NCBI GenBank assembly: GCA_027593175.1
Contig: JAQCJI010000016.1
Location: 1 to 40,677 of the forward strand
Direction of reading: 5' to 3'
Length of the DNA: 40,677 bases
From: Bacteroidota bacterium
GTDB taxonomy: Bacteria; Bacteroidota; Bacteroidia; Cytophagales; Cyclobacteriaceae
Shown: one piece after another, positions 26,001 through 33,975 of the stretch
Position numbering within the stretch: the stretch's first letter is position 1
Layout of the letters: every line of letters starts with the position of its first letter
The notes under the pieces: model-generated
The model's database searches: none
What the model was told of the DNA's origin: nothing
The model's input: the letters and a program-made list of their open reading frames with translations, nothing else
Program-made: the position numbers and the translations under genes

Positions 26001-28515
26001 CCGAAGAAAATTCGAGGCCATAGATATCTCCTGAACAGCTGAGATCTAGCAGGGCATATTCCGTGAGTGCACCCGTCTGCTGGTTGAACTCAAAAATTTC
26101 CGTTCGGTTACATCCTTCCTCGGAAATTGTTATTGCTAGTTTACTGCCATCAGGGCTAAATTTCATCGCACCTACTCCGGAGCTGTAGCCATGAATGCTT
26201 CCTACCGAGCTATTCACGGATTGGCCGATGCCTTGGCTGGATACTGGGTAGGCCCGGAAGGTGTTGTTTCCCAGTTCGTGAAATACCACCCAGGTGGTAT
26301 CGCCTGAGCTGAGTGCTGCACTATGCTCGGTAGAGGGGCTGAAGAGGAAGTTATTTTTGGTGACTACATTTCCTACTCCTGTGGGATTTTCAGCCTTGAT
26401 GTCTACTAAAGAAAAGCGGACTTCATTACTTCCAGTAGTGGATGCCTGTGTGGTGAAGAGGTAAAATAGGGTAGGTTGGGCAGGTACACCAACTGCCAGG
26501 ACCGCCTGGCTTGCCGTGTTGCTGCCTCCTATCTCACTGCCGTTTTCCATCAGGACCCCATTGAGGTCCCAGACGGATTGACCATCGGTGTAGAACAGCA
26601 CTTGACCTGCCTGATCCGAGATGGTGGAGGTACCGGCGGGGATGTTTTGTGGGTGAGCTTCTGCAATGGGTCGTGGTACGGGAGCGCTCTCATCGTTAGG
26701 ATCTGGGTTGAAGTCTAGTCCAGCACCATTTCCAAAGTACCAAATGTTGTTGCTTTGGTCTGGCACATCCCACAACTTGATTCGAATCTCGGCATAGGCA
26801 TAGCAGGAAGAACCAGGCTCCCGCACCAGTACCCAATACAATCCGGGTTTACAAACTTCATTCCCTGCTTTGCCTATCCAGCCTTCTTCTCGCTTGTTGG
26901 ACCAAAAATACTCGTAGGAGGTACCACCACCAGTTCCTCCACCAGCTCCTCCTCCGGCTCCACCACCGCTGCCCCCTCCAGCCTGGGCTTGGAGCAGAGG
27001 ATCGAGGTCAATGCAGGATTCACAGAGGGTGGTATCTGAAGGGGAAAAGTTGGCTTGCAATTCATTTTCTGTGAGCGTAATGCTTTTGGTCACCTTCTTG
27101 GTGGTACTATCTGGAAAGGTGACGGTGAGTGTGACCTCAAGACTGCTTCCTGTGGCAGCTTCTGCAGGAACTAAAAAATGTTCTTGATTAAAGTCTGCTG
27201 GTAGCGGGTTACCGTCTTCATCGCTTAAAGGGGGTGAAAATTCCCATAAAAAGGAGAGTGGAAGGTAGTTGGCAGGAGTGATTTCGCTAGTAAGTTGGAT
27301 GGAATTGTTCGCGCAAGGGGCCTCGGGGTCCCAAGAAAAATCCACTGTAGGTTCAATGTTGGCATTGGGAGCAAAGACGGGGAAGATGCGTCCGCAAAAA
27401 TTTCTTCCCGCAAAGGGATCTTCTTCCAAAGCTACCGTGGCAAGGGTAAGGGCACTTGGATTTTTTAGTCTACCGAGCAGCGTCGGACCTCCTGGGCGCT
27501 CCTCGTAGAGATAGTACAGAGAGCCATCTGGTCCTGTTTTGACATCGTAGATTTGGTAGATGCTTGGGTCTACAGGAACTTGTTCGGGAATCGCAGTGGG
27601 GGATTTACTCGAAATCCGGAAAAGTTTATTTCCTCGGGAGAAGTAGATAAAATCCCCCTCTGGAGAAAAATCTGAGCCAAAGATAGGGTCTGTTCCGCCC
27701 GAATTACTCAGCGCTACGGGACTCCCAAAGGTGCCTGTGCTGGAATCAAAGGGTACTAGGAGCAAGTCATCCCCTGGGTTGGGAGGGAGCAGGAGCAGGC
27801 GGCTACTGCTTTCTTCAAAGATGATCCCTTTAGGAGTGAATGGAATGGCCGAAGTGCCTGTAAGAGTAAATGATCCAGCTGTGGATCCTATTCTTCGAGA
27901 CTGCAGATTGCCTCCTGCAAAGCTAATCAGGTAGGAAGGGGAGCTTGGAGTTTTGACGACGAGCACGGCTCCTTGCGCAGGGCCGATGACCTGGTCTTTA
28001 CTCGTAATTTTTCCAAGTGGGGGTTGGTTACCAGTTGCTTGTCCTAGAGCATTCATGTCCACCAGTGCATACTGGAGTTTTCCATCTAGAGAAATATAAA
28101 AAATGTAAAAGAGCTTGTTGCCAGCCGGGTTGTAATCCAAGAAGCCTGTAGCGACAGTCTGTCTTCCTTCAAAGTTGCCCTTCAATCCAGGCGCAGATCC
28201 TTCGATAGGGCTACCGCTATAATCGTAAACTAGTTCTCCGTTTGTATAAAATAGGGGTTGACCTGTGATCGGATCAATGGCAATGGCATTGTTGAAGGCT
28301 CCGCCGATAACAGCAGCCGGGAGCGTTTGAGAAGTAGCAGTTTGTCCTTTTCCGAAGGAGAGGTAGGGGTTTCCTCCGCTGCTGCATTCTCCAAAAATCC
28401 ATTCGTTGTTATTGTATCCTTGCGCCCAGGCTGCTTGACTCCATGGCAGAGCTAGGAGCAGGGAGATCCCTGCAAATAGTAGGATGAAACGTATGGAATT
28501 AGCCTTGTTTTTCAT
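23005..28515 (-). CDS. Giant T9SS-exported surface protein with two propeller-like modules and CHU_C C-terminal domain
   Basis: The 1836-residue protein has a signal peptide (residues about 1-32, ending AAWAQ). Module 1 (about 33-385) has W-I-F-G and LFYTNGELVYD motifs of a beta-propeller. A PKD-like domain (about 390-485) and a Gly-rich linker (513-532) follow. Module 2 (about 590-955) opens with IWYFGNGAGLDFN and has LFYTDGQSVWD, clearly a second copy. From about 960 to 1735 come Ig/PKD-like domains typical of adhesins. The last 95 residues (FPSGMVLNDPSRNF, VDVFIYNRWGELIF, PTGTYVAVVRF) form the gliding-motility-associated C-terminal domain, the type B sorting signal of type IX secretion. 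It is therefore expected on the cell surface. The divergent gene is a PorP/SprF-like partner. Binding target unknown. Confidence 0.92.
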   Translation of the reverse strand: MKNKANSIRFILLFAGISLLLALPWSQAAWAQGYNNNEWIFGECSSGGNPYLSFGKGQTATSQTLPAAVIGGAFNNAIAIDPITGQPLFYTNGELVYDYSGSPIEGSAPGLKGNFEGRQTVATGFLDYNPAGNKLFYIFYISLDGKLQYALVDMNALGQATGNQPPLGKITSKDQVIGPAQGAVLVVKTPSSPSYLISFAGGNLQSRRIGSTAGSFTLTGTSAIPFTPKGIIFEESSSRLLLLPPNPGDDLLLVPFDSSTGTFGSPVALSNSGGTDPIFGSDFSPEGDFIYFSRGNKLFRISSKSPTAIPEQVPVDPSIYQIYDVKTGPDGSLYYLYEERPGGPTLLGRLKNPSALTLATVALEEDPFAGRNFCGRIFPVFAPNANIEPTVDFSWDPEAPCANNSIQLTSEITPANYLPLSFLWEFSPPLSDEDGNPLPADFNQEHFLVPAEAATGSSLEVTLTVTFPDSTTKKVTKSITLTENELQANFSPSDTTLCESCIDLDPLLQAQAGGGSGGGAGGGAGGGTGGGTSYEYFWSNKREEGWIGKAGNEVCKPGLYWVLVREPGSSCYAYAEIRIKLWDVPDQSNNIWYFGNGAGLDFNPDPNDESAPVPRPIAEAHPQNIPAGTSTISDQAGQVLFYTDGQSVWDLNGVLMENGSEIGGSNTASQAVLAVGVPAQPTLFYLFTTQASTTGSNEVRFSLVDIKAENPTGVGNVVTKNNFLFSPSTEHSAALSSGDTTWVVFHELGNNTFRAYPVSSQGIGQSVNSSVGSIHGYSSGVGAMKFSPDGSKLAITISEEGCNRTEIFEFNQQTGALTEYALLDLSCSGDIYGLEFSSDSDRILVSYRNGGPGIEEFIIKEVDPSCPTCFAAADTPALRAACILSTKKVLSGTAGLNLGALQIASDGQIYVAVVGDNRIGQIQVGTGCTAASSFNQTAVAAMPGTSNLGLPSFTQNSGSSIPEPALSIPPTLCLDPVSGATATLEGGGEPDIDSYFWTITHEDGTVVRSNFGGPGDQFQNLEQLFSRAGTYTIELRVDRCAEIGYFTAEGTLEIVAPPALTLASDATLCEGTPVTLTAIDGYNPSEGLYDFLWTNAAGTIFGDSNSNTITVTEESIYTVVVQYRPTAGGGEEEETLFETCNATSSIFVGPAFEFDLTQTATEICYEETSVTFAPNTPITGDWFYERNGSGVQVPLGPFFELELEILSLPGPGQYKLTFIAQDPILPGCKVSKSLNLLVNELPTVEAKATAGATSCATKDGSIEVRLQAAVSSLRLVELGLSFPAAPAGTVIPITGLAPGVYTLEAENAAGCTYSTSVTVENLNPPAAYAFTVVAGDETCSPTGVAQGSIQISFSLGLPRIGTYKIVRQGDGLELTGPLPNLASFQIPVPHGIYLVEVLDPTGCSIPDKTQYTVDQKFEVQFSVPAVVQGCVSFSFSPSGPKPLNYTITGPTGTSITPQAGGTFLLTQAGNYTVLGVDPAGIDCPKVLPMTVNLSPALDFNVSPPIVDCLTGIRFEAILNNTDPADVIFLWRDELGIIVGRRQEFVPSKSGNYTLEVQPISGGLCPVKQIPFTATILSNRLTVSLEASPFCVDQTTTTIEVKANLTTVSSFEWFLVTGGTRTRLPSFTSNLIEVSKEGTYEVILRSSFGCEIGRANVVVVKSQLIPPVLPTELLLICAVEGKSVTLNPGAYASYSWILDGKEVSQDPTFTPTLGGTYTLRVGDLLGCEWEGTFTVEEDCNLKVVFPSGMVLNDPSRNFILYANEYIDEVDVFIYNRWGELIFYCDHENLEPKQPFCPWDGLVNGKLVPTGTYVAVVRFTSREQNITQTETKAITIIQ

Positions 28516-28596
28516 ATTTTTGGAACTTCTTCTAAAATAACCAAAGGATGGTTTCGTTTAGAAGGCTAGCGCATATTCAAATAAACGAACTATTTC

Positions 28597-29643
28597 GTGT
28601 TACGGTCTCTGCTGACATTGGTTTTTTTTACTGCCTTGGGCTTGGTCCCAATTTCTTCTGCTTTAGCACAGGATCCCCAATACAGTCAGTATTATGCAGC
28701 ACCCCTTTACCTTAATCCAGCTATGGCAGGAGCTGAGCTGATGGGGCGAGTAGGATTTAATTACCGAAACCAGTGGCCTTCCATTGATGCACAATTTACC
28801 ACTTTTTCTACCTACTACGATACCTACCTGCCTGAATACAACTCTGGAATAGGTGTCCATGTGATGCAGGATACGGAAGGAGCCTCCAAGTTGAGATCCA
28901 CCTCGGTTTCTGCACTGTATTCTTACGAGTTACGGCTGTCGGATAACTTATATTTTCGGCCTGGCTTTCAGGCTAGTTACATCCGTAGGGAAATAGGGTT
29001 TTATGAAAACCTGATTTTTGCAAATCAGATCAATCCTGTGGATCCTACTGGACCCTTGCTGCCTGGTTCTGATATTCCTGGATTGGGTGATCCAGTGAGC
29101 ATCTTTTCGCTTTCAGTTGGAGGATTGCTCTTCACAAAAAATGCCTGGATTGGATTTTCTGCACATCACCTCAACGAACCTAACCAATCATTTGTGGACG
29201 GCTTGAGTCCATTGCCAAGCAAACTTTCTTTTCATGCTGGTTACCGAATTTCCTTAGGGCAAGGCAGCATGCGTAGGGATTTTACTCACCTAAGCAAGCA
29301 ACGGTATTTCACCCCAACTATAAATTACAAGAAGCAAGGACCATTTGAACAGCTGGATCTGGGGGCCTATTTCTATGTGGAGCCGATTGTATTTGGAGCC
29401 TGGTACAGAGGATTGCCTTTCAGGCCGGTAGAAGGACAGAGCAACCGCGACGCCATCGTGATGATGGTTGGAGTCAACTTATTGAATGGCTTAAATATTG
29501 GCTATAGTTTTGACTACACCGTATCGCAACTTGGAATCCAAAGTGGAGGAGCGCATGAGATCGGCCTTTCCTGGACGATCCCTAATCGTAATCAAGGAAA
29601 GCCTCTCGGCCGAGATACCATCCTTCCTTGTCCAAAATTCTAA
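28597..29643 (+). CDS. PorP/SprF-family type IX secretion outer-membrane protein
   Basis: The 348-residue protein begins with GTG 28597 and has a signal peptide (about 1-24, ending ALAQ). Right after it comes DPQYSQYYAAPLYLNPAMAGA, the family's opening motif with conserved QYSQY and NPA. The rest is strand-rich with a likely 14-strand barrel. Members help deliver, or anchor at the surface, substrates carrying type B C-terminal domains; SprF does this for the adhesin SprB. The neighbouring 1836-residue protein, divergent with only 81 bases between, is the obvious client. The M48 protease gene follows after 9 bases on the same strand. A non-ATG start is an assumption: no suitable ATG exists nearby. 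Confidence 0.92.
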   Translation: MLRSLLTLVFFTALGLVPISSALAQDPQYSQYYAAPLYLNPAMAGAELMGRVGFNYRNQWPSIDAQFTTFSTYYDTYLPEYNSGIGVHVMQDTEGASKLRSTSVSALYSYELRLSDNLYFRPGFQASYIRREIGFYENLIFANQINPVDPTGPLLPGSDIPGLGDPVSIFSLSVGGLLFTKNAWIGFSAHHLNEPNQSFVDGLSPLPSKLSFHAGYRISLGQGSMRRDFTHLSKQRYFTPTINYKKQGPFEQLDLGAYFYVEPIVFGAWYRGLPFRPVEGQSNRDAIVMMVGVNLLNGLNIGYSFDYTVSQLGIQSGGAHEIGLSWTIPNRNQGKPLGRDTILPCPKF

Positions 29644-29652
29644 ACAAAATTA

Positions 29653-30885
29653 ATGGGATCAGAAAGTTTGACCTACCTTCTTATAGGGGTACTTATTTTT
29701 GGCTTCTTAGTACCCAAGATTTTGGAGTATCTACAGGTTTCTATGCCGCTGCAGCAGGTGCCCCCTATCCTTGCCGAATACTTGAATGAAGCAAAGCTTT
29801 TGGAATCCAAAGCCTACCAAAAAGATAATTTCAAGTTTAAAGGGATTACCAGCAGCTTCACTTTTCTGCTAACCCTGATCTTCATTACCCAAGGTTGGTT
29901 TGGTGAAATTGATATCTGGATTGGAGGTTTTGGTTTTTCTCCCTTGGTCAGTTCACTCCTTTTCTTCGGGCTTGTTTTTGTTGTCTCCGATATCCTTAGC
30001 CTTCCCTTTGATTACTACAGCACTTTCGTGATTGAAGAGAAATATGGCTTCAATAAAACTACCCTTCGTACTTTTTTCTCAGATAAGTTGAAGGCCTACC
30101 TTTTATCGCTCCTGGTGGGTGGAGGGTTACTCTTGGTTTTTCTTTGGTTGATTCATTCCATGGGTCCCAATTTCTGGTGGCAATTTTGGATGGTAGCCGT
30201 ATTGTTTATGGTGGTGGTGAATGTCGGATATACCGCTTGGATTCTCCCCTTTTTCAACACCTTGACTCCCTTGGCAGAAGGGGAGGTGCGGGACAAGTTG
30301 CTGCAGTACGCTGCGAAGGTCAACTTTCCGGTAAAGCATATTTTCGTGATGGATGGCAGTCGCCGTTCGGCCAAGGCAAATGCTTTTTTCTCTGGCTTTG
30401 GCAAGCAAAAGAAAGTGGTCCTCTACGACACACTCTTGGAACAGCACCCCCCAGAGGAGTTGGTGGCGGTATTGGCACATGAAATAGGCCATTACAAGAA
30501 AAAACACCTGAAGTGGGGCATGCTAGTTTCGGTGCTGGAAGTGGGCTTACTTCTCTTTTTGTTGGGGCAGGTAGTCTTTTCCGAAAATATGAGTTTAGCG
30601 CTTGGGGGAACTTCCTTGTCTATCCCCTTAAATATTATCGGTTTCACGATGCTTTTTGTACCACTTTCTATGGTGTTGGGTATTGGGATGAATTGGATGA
30701 GCCGAATGCATGAGTTTGAGGCAGACCACTATGCTAAGGAAACTTTTGGCGGTAAGCCCCTTGCAGAGGCCCTGAAGACTATCTCCGTAAAAAGTCTCAG
30801 CGCCATTCATCTACACCCCTGGTATGTGTTTGTAAACTATTCCCATCCCCCGCTTCTGCAGCGCTTGGAGCGCCTAGAAAACTAA
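29653..30885 (+). CDS. M48-family metalloprotease, Ste24 / CAAX protease 1 type
   Basis: The 410-residue membrane protein has about seven hydrophobic segments and the zinc motif HEIGH at 276-280, with the third ligand E354 in the MHEFEAD segment. An N-terminal [20 protein letters not shown] segment (about 43-62) and [21 protein letters not shown] (about 128-148) are marks of the Ste24 type, which in yeast cleaves prenylated CAAX proteins. In bacteria it is thought to act in membrane protein quality control. The gene begins 9 bases after the PorP/SprF-like gene, so it is co-transcribed with it; whether it processes surface-protein parts is open. Length equals that of typical Ste24 homologues. 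Confidence 0.94.
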   Translation: MGSESLTYLLIGVLIFGFLVPKILEYLQVSMPLQQVPPILAEYLNEAKLLESKAYQKDNFKFKGITSSFTFLLTLIFITQGWFGEIDIWIGGFGFSPLVSSLLFFGLVFVVSDILSLPFDYYSTFVIEEKYGFNKTTLRTFFSDKLKAYLLSLLVGGGLLLVFLWLIHSMGPNFWWQFWMVAVLFMVVVNVGYTAWILPFFNTLTPLAEGEVRDKLLQYAAKVNFPVKHIFVMDGSRRSAKANAFFSGFGKQKKVVLYDTLLEQHPPEELVAVLAHEIGHYKKKHLKWGMLVSVLEVGLLLFLLGQVVFSENMSLALGGTSLSIPLNIIGFTMLFVPLSMVLGIGMNWMSRMHEFEADHYAKETFGGKPLAEALKTISVKSLSAIHLHPWYVFVNYSHPPLLQRLERLEN

Positions 30886-30906
30886 ATCTAGGCAAGAAGA
30901 CAAGCC

Positions 30907-30935
30907 TTGGTAAGTATTATCTTTTTCTAAGTTTT
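30907..30935 (+). promoter_or_regulatory. Candidate promoter for the PhyH-type gene
   Basis: TTG (30907-30909), 18 bases, then TAAGTTTT (30928-30935), one mismatch from TAnnTTTG. Transcription would start near 30942, which favours ATG 30969 over ATG 30948 as start of the next gene. Confidence 0.4.
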
Positions 30936-30968
30936 TCGTACATTTCTATGGACTACTTCTTCCTGCCC

Positions 30969-31847
30969 ATGAAAGATCTCGCAGATTACCCCTACCCATT
31001 GACCGATCTTTTTTCCCAGCCCACTTCCTCCGAACAGTGGGACCGTTACCGACTGAGCCAAGATCAGATTGATTTTTTTTATGAAAACGGATACTTGTCG
31101 GGAGTTCAGCTCCTAGATGAAACGCAGATTCGTGCTTTAGACCGGGCCTTGGATGAGGTGATGGATCCTCAGCACCCCCTGCACGGCTTATTCCATGAGT
31201 TTCATAGCAACGAGTCGGCAGATCCAAATACGGTGCTCTTTCATTCCTTGGGTCATTGGCGGATTGCAGACGCATTTCACGATGCCATTTGGAATCCTGC
31301 ATTTCGGATGGTAGCCAGCCAACTGCTAGGAGATCGAGGGGTTCGATTTTGGCATGACCAACTCTTTTGCAAGCCTGCGCACCATGGGGGAGTGGTGGCA
31401 TGGCACCAGGATTATTCCTACTGGACCCGGACGGTGGAGATGCAGCATTTGACCTGTTGGTGTGGCTTGGACGATGCGACCGAAGAAAATGGTTGCCTCC
31501 AGTACGTGCCAGGTTCCCATCGCTGGGGACTTTTGGAGAAGCCCGACTTAGCAGGATCCATGGATGGGCTGATGGGGATGCTTTCTGAAGAACAGAAGGC
31601 CCAATTTGCGCCTGTAGCTATTTCCCTAAAAGCAGGGTATGCGGCATTTCATCACCCTTTGTTGGTGCATGGGAGTTATGCCAATTACTCTCCCCAGTCG
31701 AGAAAGGCTTTTGTGGTTAACGTATTTGCTGACGGCACCTTTTCCGACTCTGACGAGCCCCTTCTTGCGGGGGTGCCGGTGATTCCAAAAGGAGAAAAAA
31801 TGGGAGGTAAATTTTTTCCTTTGATTTTTGATCCCAAAAACAGCTAA
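30969..31847 (+). CDS. Phytanoyl-CoA dioxygenase (PhyH) family protein
   Basis: I prefer ATG 30969 (292 residues, starting [11 protein letters not shown]) because of the candidate promoter; ATG 30948 would add seven residues. The protein has the double-stranded beta-helix of Fe(II)/2-oxoglutarate dioxygenases. The metal triad is readable: H146 and D148 in AWHQDYSYW, and H234 in LLVHGSY. An arginine for 2-oxoglutarate (SRKAFVVNV) follows at about 246. [10 protein letters not shown] at about 179-188 is a typical family segment. The enzymes hydroxylate small molecules using oxygen and 2-oxoglutarate; the substrate is unknown and need not be phytanoyl-CoA. No signal peptide, so cytoplasmic. Confidence 0.9.
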   Translation: MKDLADYPYPLTDLFSQPTSSEQWDRYRLSQDQIDFFYENGYLSGVQLLDETQIRALDRALDEVMDPQHPLHGLFHEFHSNESADPNTVLFHSLGHWRIADAFHDAIWNPAFRMVASQLLGDRGVRFWHDQLFCKPAHHGGVVAWHQDYSYWTRTVEMQHLTCWCGLDDATEENGCLQYVPGSHRWGLLEKPDLAGSMDGLMGMLSEEQKAQFAPVAISLKAGYAAFHHPLLVHGSYANYSPQSRKAFVVNVFADGTFSDSDEPLLAGVPVIPKGEKMGGKFFPLIFDPKNS

Positions 31848-31857
31848 ATTCGAGCTT

Positions 31858-31928
31858 CAATTGCTGGTTTTGTAAGAAAAAAGCAGGTTGGATGATGCAG
31901 GAGACCTCAGCTTGAGGTCCAGCAATTG
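31858..31928 (+). repeat. Nested inverted repeat in the leader of the DUF808 gene
   Basis: A perfect 10-bp inverted repeat (CAATTGCTGG at 31858-31867, CCAGCAATTG at 31919-31928) encloses a second perfect hairpin of 7 bp (GACCTCA / TGAGGTC, loop GCT, 31903-31919). In RNA the inner stem would abut the outer right arm, sharing one base. A GCAGG repeat also lies inside (about 31882-31900). The gene starts 22 bases downstream. It may be a PhyH terminator (the tail is only moderately T-rich) or a structured leader acting on DUF808 expression. Confidence 0.6.
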
Positions 31929-31950
31929 GTTGATTTTATTTTCCCTATAC

Positions 31951-32823
31951 ATGGCTTCTGGATTATTTGCATTATTGGATGATATCGCTACTCTGATGGA
32001 TGATGTCGCGGTGATGACTAAGGTGGCGGCAAAAAAAACGGCTGGGATTTTAGGAGATGACTTGGCGGTAAATGCAGAGAAAGCGTCTGGCTTTGTGTCC
32101 GATCGCGAGCTGCCCGTAATTTGGGCAATTACCAAGGGATCTGCCTTGAATAAATTGATCATTCTGCCAATATCCTTCTTGCTAAGTGCCTTTGCGCCAG
32201 CAGCAATCACAGCGATCCTAGTAATGGGTGGTTTGTACCTTGCCTATGAAGGAGCGGAAAAAATTCATGCCTATATTTTTCCTCATCCTACCGAAAAGGA
32301 GGAAGAATTAGATTTTGGAATAACCGAGGAAGAAGTGTTGGCTTTGGAGAAGAAGAAAATTAAGTCTGCCATCACCACCGATTTTATCCTTTCAGTAGAA
32401 ATCGTCATCATCGCGATGAGCACGGTGGTAGACAAGCCATTGCTCAATCAAGTGGTGGTGGTATCGCTAATCGCCTTGATTGCAACGGTAGGTGTGTATG
32501 GGATAGTCGCAATTGTAGTCCGCATGGATGAATTTGGTTTTAAATTGATCGCACTTAATGAGCGGAAGGATAGCTTCTCAGATAAAGTAGGATGGATGTT
32601 GGTGAATGCCCTGCCTCATTTTGTTAGAGGAATAGGATTTATCGGCACGCTAGCCTTATTGTTGGTTTCGGGAGGTATTTTTGCGCATAACATTCCCTTT
32701 TTTCATCACCTCTTGTCTACTTGGCCCGATATAGCTAAAGAATTTCTTTTTGGATTTGGCGTGGGGATTCTGGTGTTGCTTCCAGTTATGCTCTTTCAAA
32801 AGTTTAGAAAAAAATCAAGCTAA
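31951..32823 (+). CDS. DUF808 (YedI-like) inner-membrane protein
   Basis: The frame is open from 31888, but I choose ATG 31951 (290 residues) because the protein then begins MASGLFALLDDIATLMDDVAVM, exactly as E. coli YedI and other DUF808 proteins do. Further marks are AKKTAGILGDDLAVNA (about 27-42) and DRELPVIWAITKGSALNK (about 51-68). Seven to eight membrane helices follow. The function of DUF808 is unknown; conserved aspartates in the N-terminal amphipathic region suggest a transport or metal role, but nothing is established. The nested inverted repeat lies between this gene and the PhyH gene. Confidence 0.93.
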   Translation: MASGLFALLDDIATLMDDVAVMTKVAAKKTAGILGDDLAVNAEKASGFVSDRELPVIWAITKGSALNKLIILPISFLLSAFAPAAITAILVMGGLYLAYEGAEKIHAYIFPHPTEKEEELDFGITEEEVLALEKKKIKSAITTDFILSVEIVIIAMSTVVDKPLLNQVVVVSLIALIATVGVYGIVAIVVRMDEFGFKLIALNERKDSFSDKVGWMLVNALPHFVRGIGFIGTLALLLVSGGIFAHNIPFFHHLLSTWPDIAKEFLFGFGVGILVLLPVMLFQKFRKKSS

Positions 32824-32879
32824 GCTTTTGTTGGAAGCCAGCGATTTTGAGTATTTTCAGTCCAACTAAATTCACTCGC

Positions 32880-33896
32880 ATGTACACTTCACTCACTCGG
32901 TTTTTCAGTTTTGTGCTTTTTCTTATTCTTCCTCAGTGGGGTTTTGGACAAGCAGGAGAATCCTACCTTCAGTTTGAAGGAGGACAAGGCCCAGGTAAAG
33001 GCAAGCATATTGTGTTGGTAGCAGGAGACGATGAATACCGTTCGGAGGAGACCATGCCTTTGCTGGCTAAGATTCTTTCAAGCCGCTACGGATTTAAGAC
33101 TACTGTTATTTTTCCGATTGACCCCTCTTCGGGTGATGTGGTACCCAACTATCAAAACAACCTTCCCGGCTTGGAGCAATTGGCTTCTGCGGATTTATTG
33201 ATTTTATTGATTCGCTTTCGAGAATTGCCAGATGCCCAGGCAAAGCACTTGGAGGATTATCTTTTGGCGGGTAAACCCATTCTCGGTTTACGAACGTCCA
33301 CACATGCCTTTGCCTATCAAAAAAACAAGAGTTCCAAATTTGCGAAGTGGGACTGGATGAGCAAAGTGCCGGGTTGGGAGCAAGGATTTGGGAAACGGAT
33401 CTTTGGAGAAACTTGGATCAACCACCATGGTATTCATGGAAAGGAGGGGACGAGAGCCTTGATAGATGGGGTAAAGCAAGGTGCAAATCACCCAATTCTC
33501 CGAGGCGTCAAAGCGATCTGGGGTCCTTCGGATGTGTATGGAATCAAGGAGTTGCCAGCCAATGCAGAGATCTTCGTATTTGGACAGTCTACAGCAGGAA
33601 TGAATGACCAAGCCCCGCTTATCTGGGAGAAGTCGATCATGCCCATTGCCTGGACCAAGCCCTATCAGCTCGAAGGAGGAGCTCAGGGAATGGCTTTTGC
33701 CTCTACCATGGGAGCTTCTTTGGATTTTCAAAGTGCTGATTTGAGAAGGCTTGTTATCAATGCTTCCTTTTGGTTGTTGGGCATGGGAGATTCAGTCTCG
33801 GCGGACTTGAATGTGGACTATGTGGGGACCTATTTGCCGACCCCCTTTGGATTTGACACCTTCCGCAAGGGTATGCGTGTCCAGGATTTTAAGTAG
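32880..33896 (+). CDS. ThuA-like domain protein, exported
   Basis: Start ATG 32880 gives a 338-residue protein with a signal peptide (about 1-24, ending WGFGQ); the in-frame ATG 32847 would bury it behind 11 further residues. The body is a ThuA-type, glutamine-amidotransferase-like fold: KHIVLVAGDDEYRSEE (about 41-56), a DLLILLIRFRELPDAQ strand-helix, GLRTSTHAFAY at about 137-147, and NHHGIHGKEGTR at about 180-191. ThuA in rhizobia works in trehalose utilisation through 3-keto disaccharides. In Bacteroidota exported ThuA proteins often lie with sugar isomerases and Gfo/Idh/MocA genes, as here: an isomerase gene follows 79 bases downstream. Substrate unknown. Confidence 0.87.
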   Translation: MYTSLTRFFSFVLFLILPQWGFGQAGESYLQFEGGQGPGKGKHIVLVAGDDEYRSEETMPLLAKILSSRYGFKTTVIFPIDPSSGDVVPNYQNNLPGLEQLASADLLILLIRFRELPDAQAKHLEDYLLAGKPILGLRTSTHAFAYQKNKSSKFAKWDWMSKVPGWEQGFGKRIFGETWINHHGIHGKEGTRALIDGVKQGANHPILRGVKAIWGPSDVYGIKELPANAEIFVFGQSTAGMNDQAPLIWEKSIMPIAWTKPYQLEGGAQGMAFASTMGASLDFQSADLRRLVINASFWLLGMGDSVSADLNVDYVGTYLPTPFGFDTFRKGMRVQDFK

Positions 33897-33975
33897 ATAC
33901 CTAAACTTCTTCCTTCATCACTCGATATTCATTATTCCATATTTCCCTTTTTTCTCTCCCTAATCCCCTTTACCC

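Noticed and set aside
31888-31950. Longer start for the DUF808 protein
   Set aside because: The 21 additional residues are not found in the family and would be read through the nested inverted repeat; ATG 31951 matches the known N-terminus.
31857-32210. Minus-strand frame of 117 codons over the DUF808 gene
   Set aside because: It is the mirror of a well-supported gene and has no family features.
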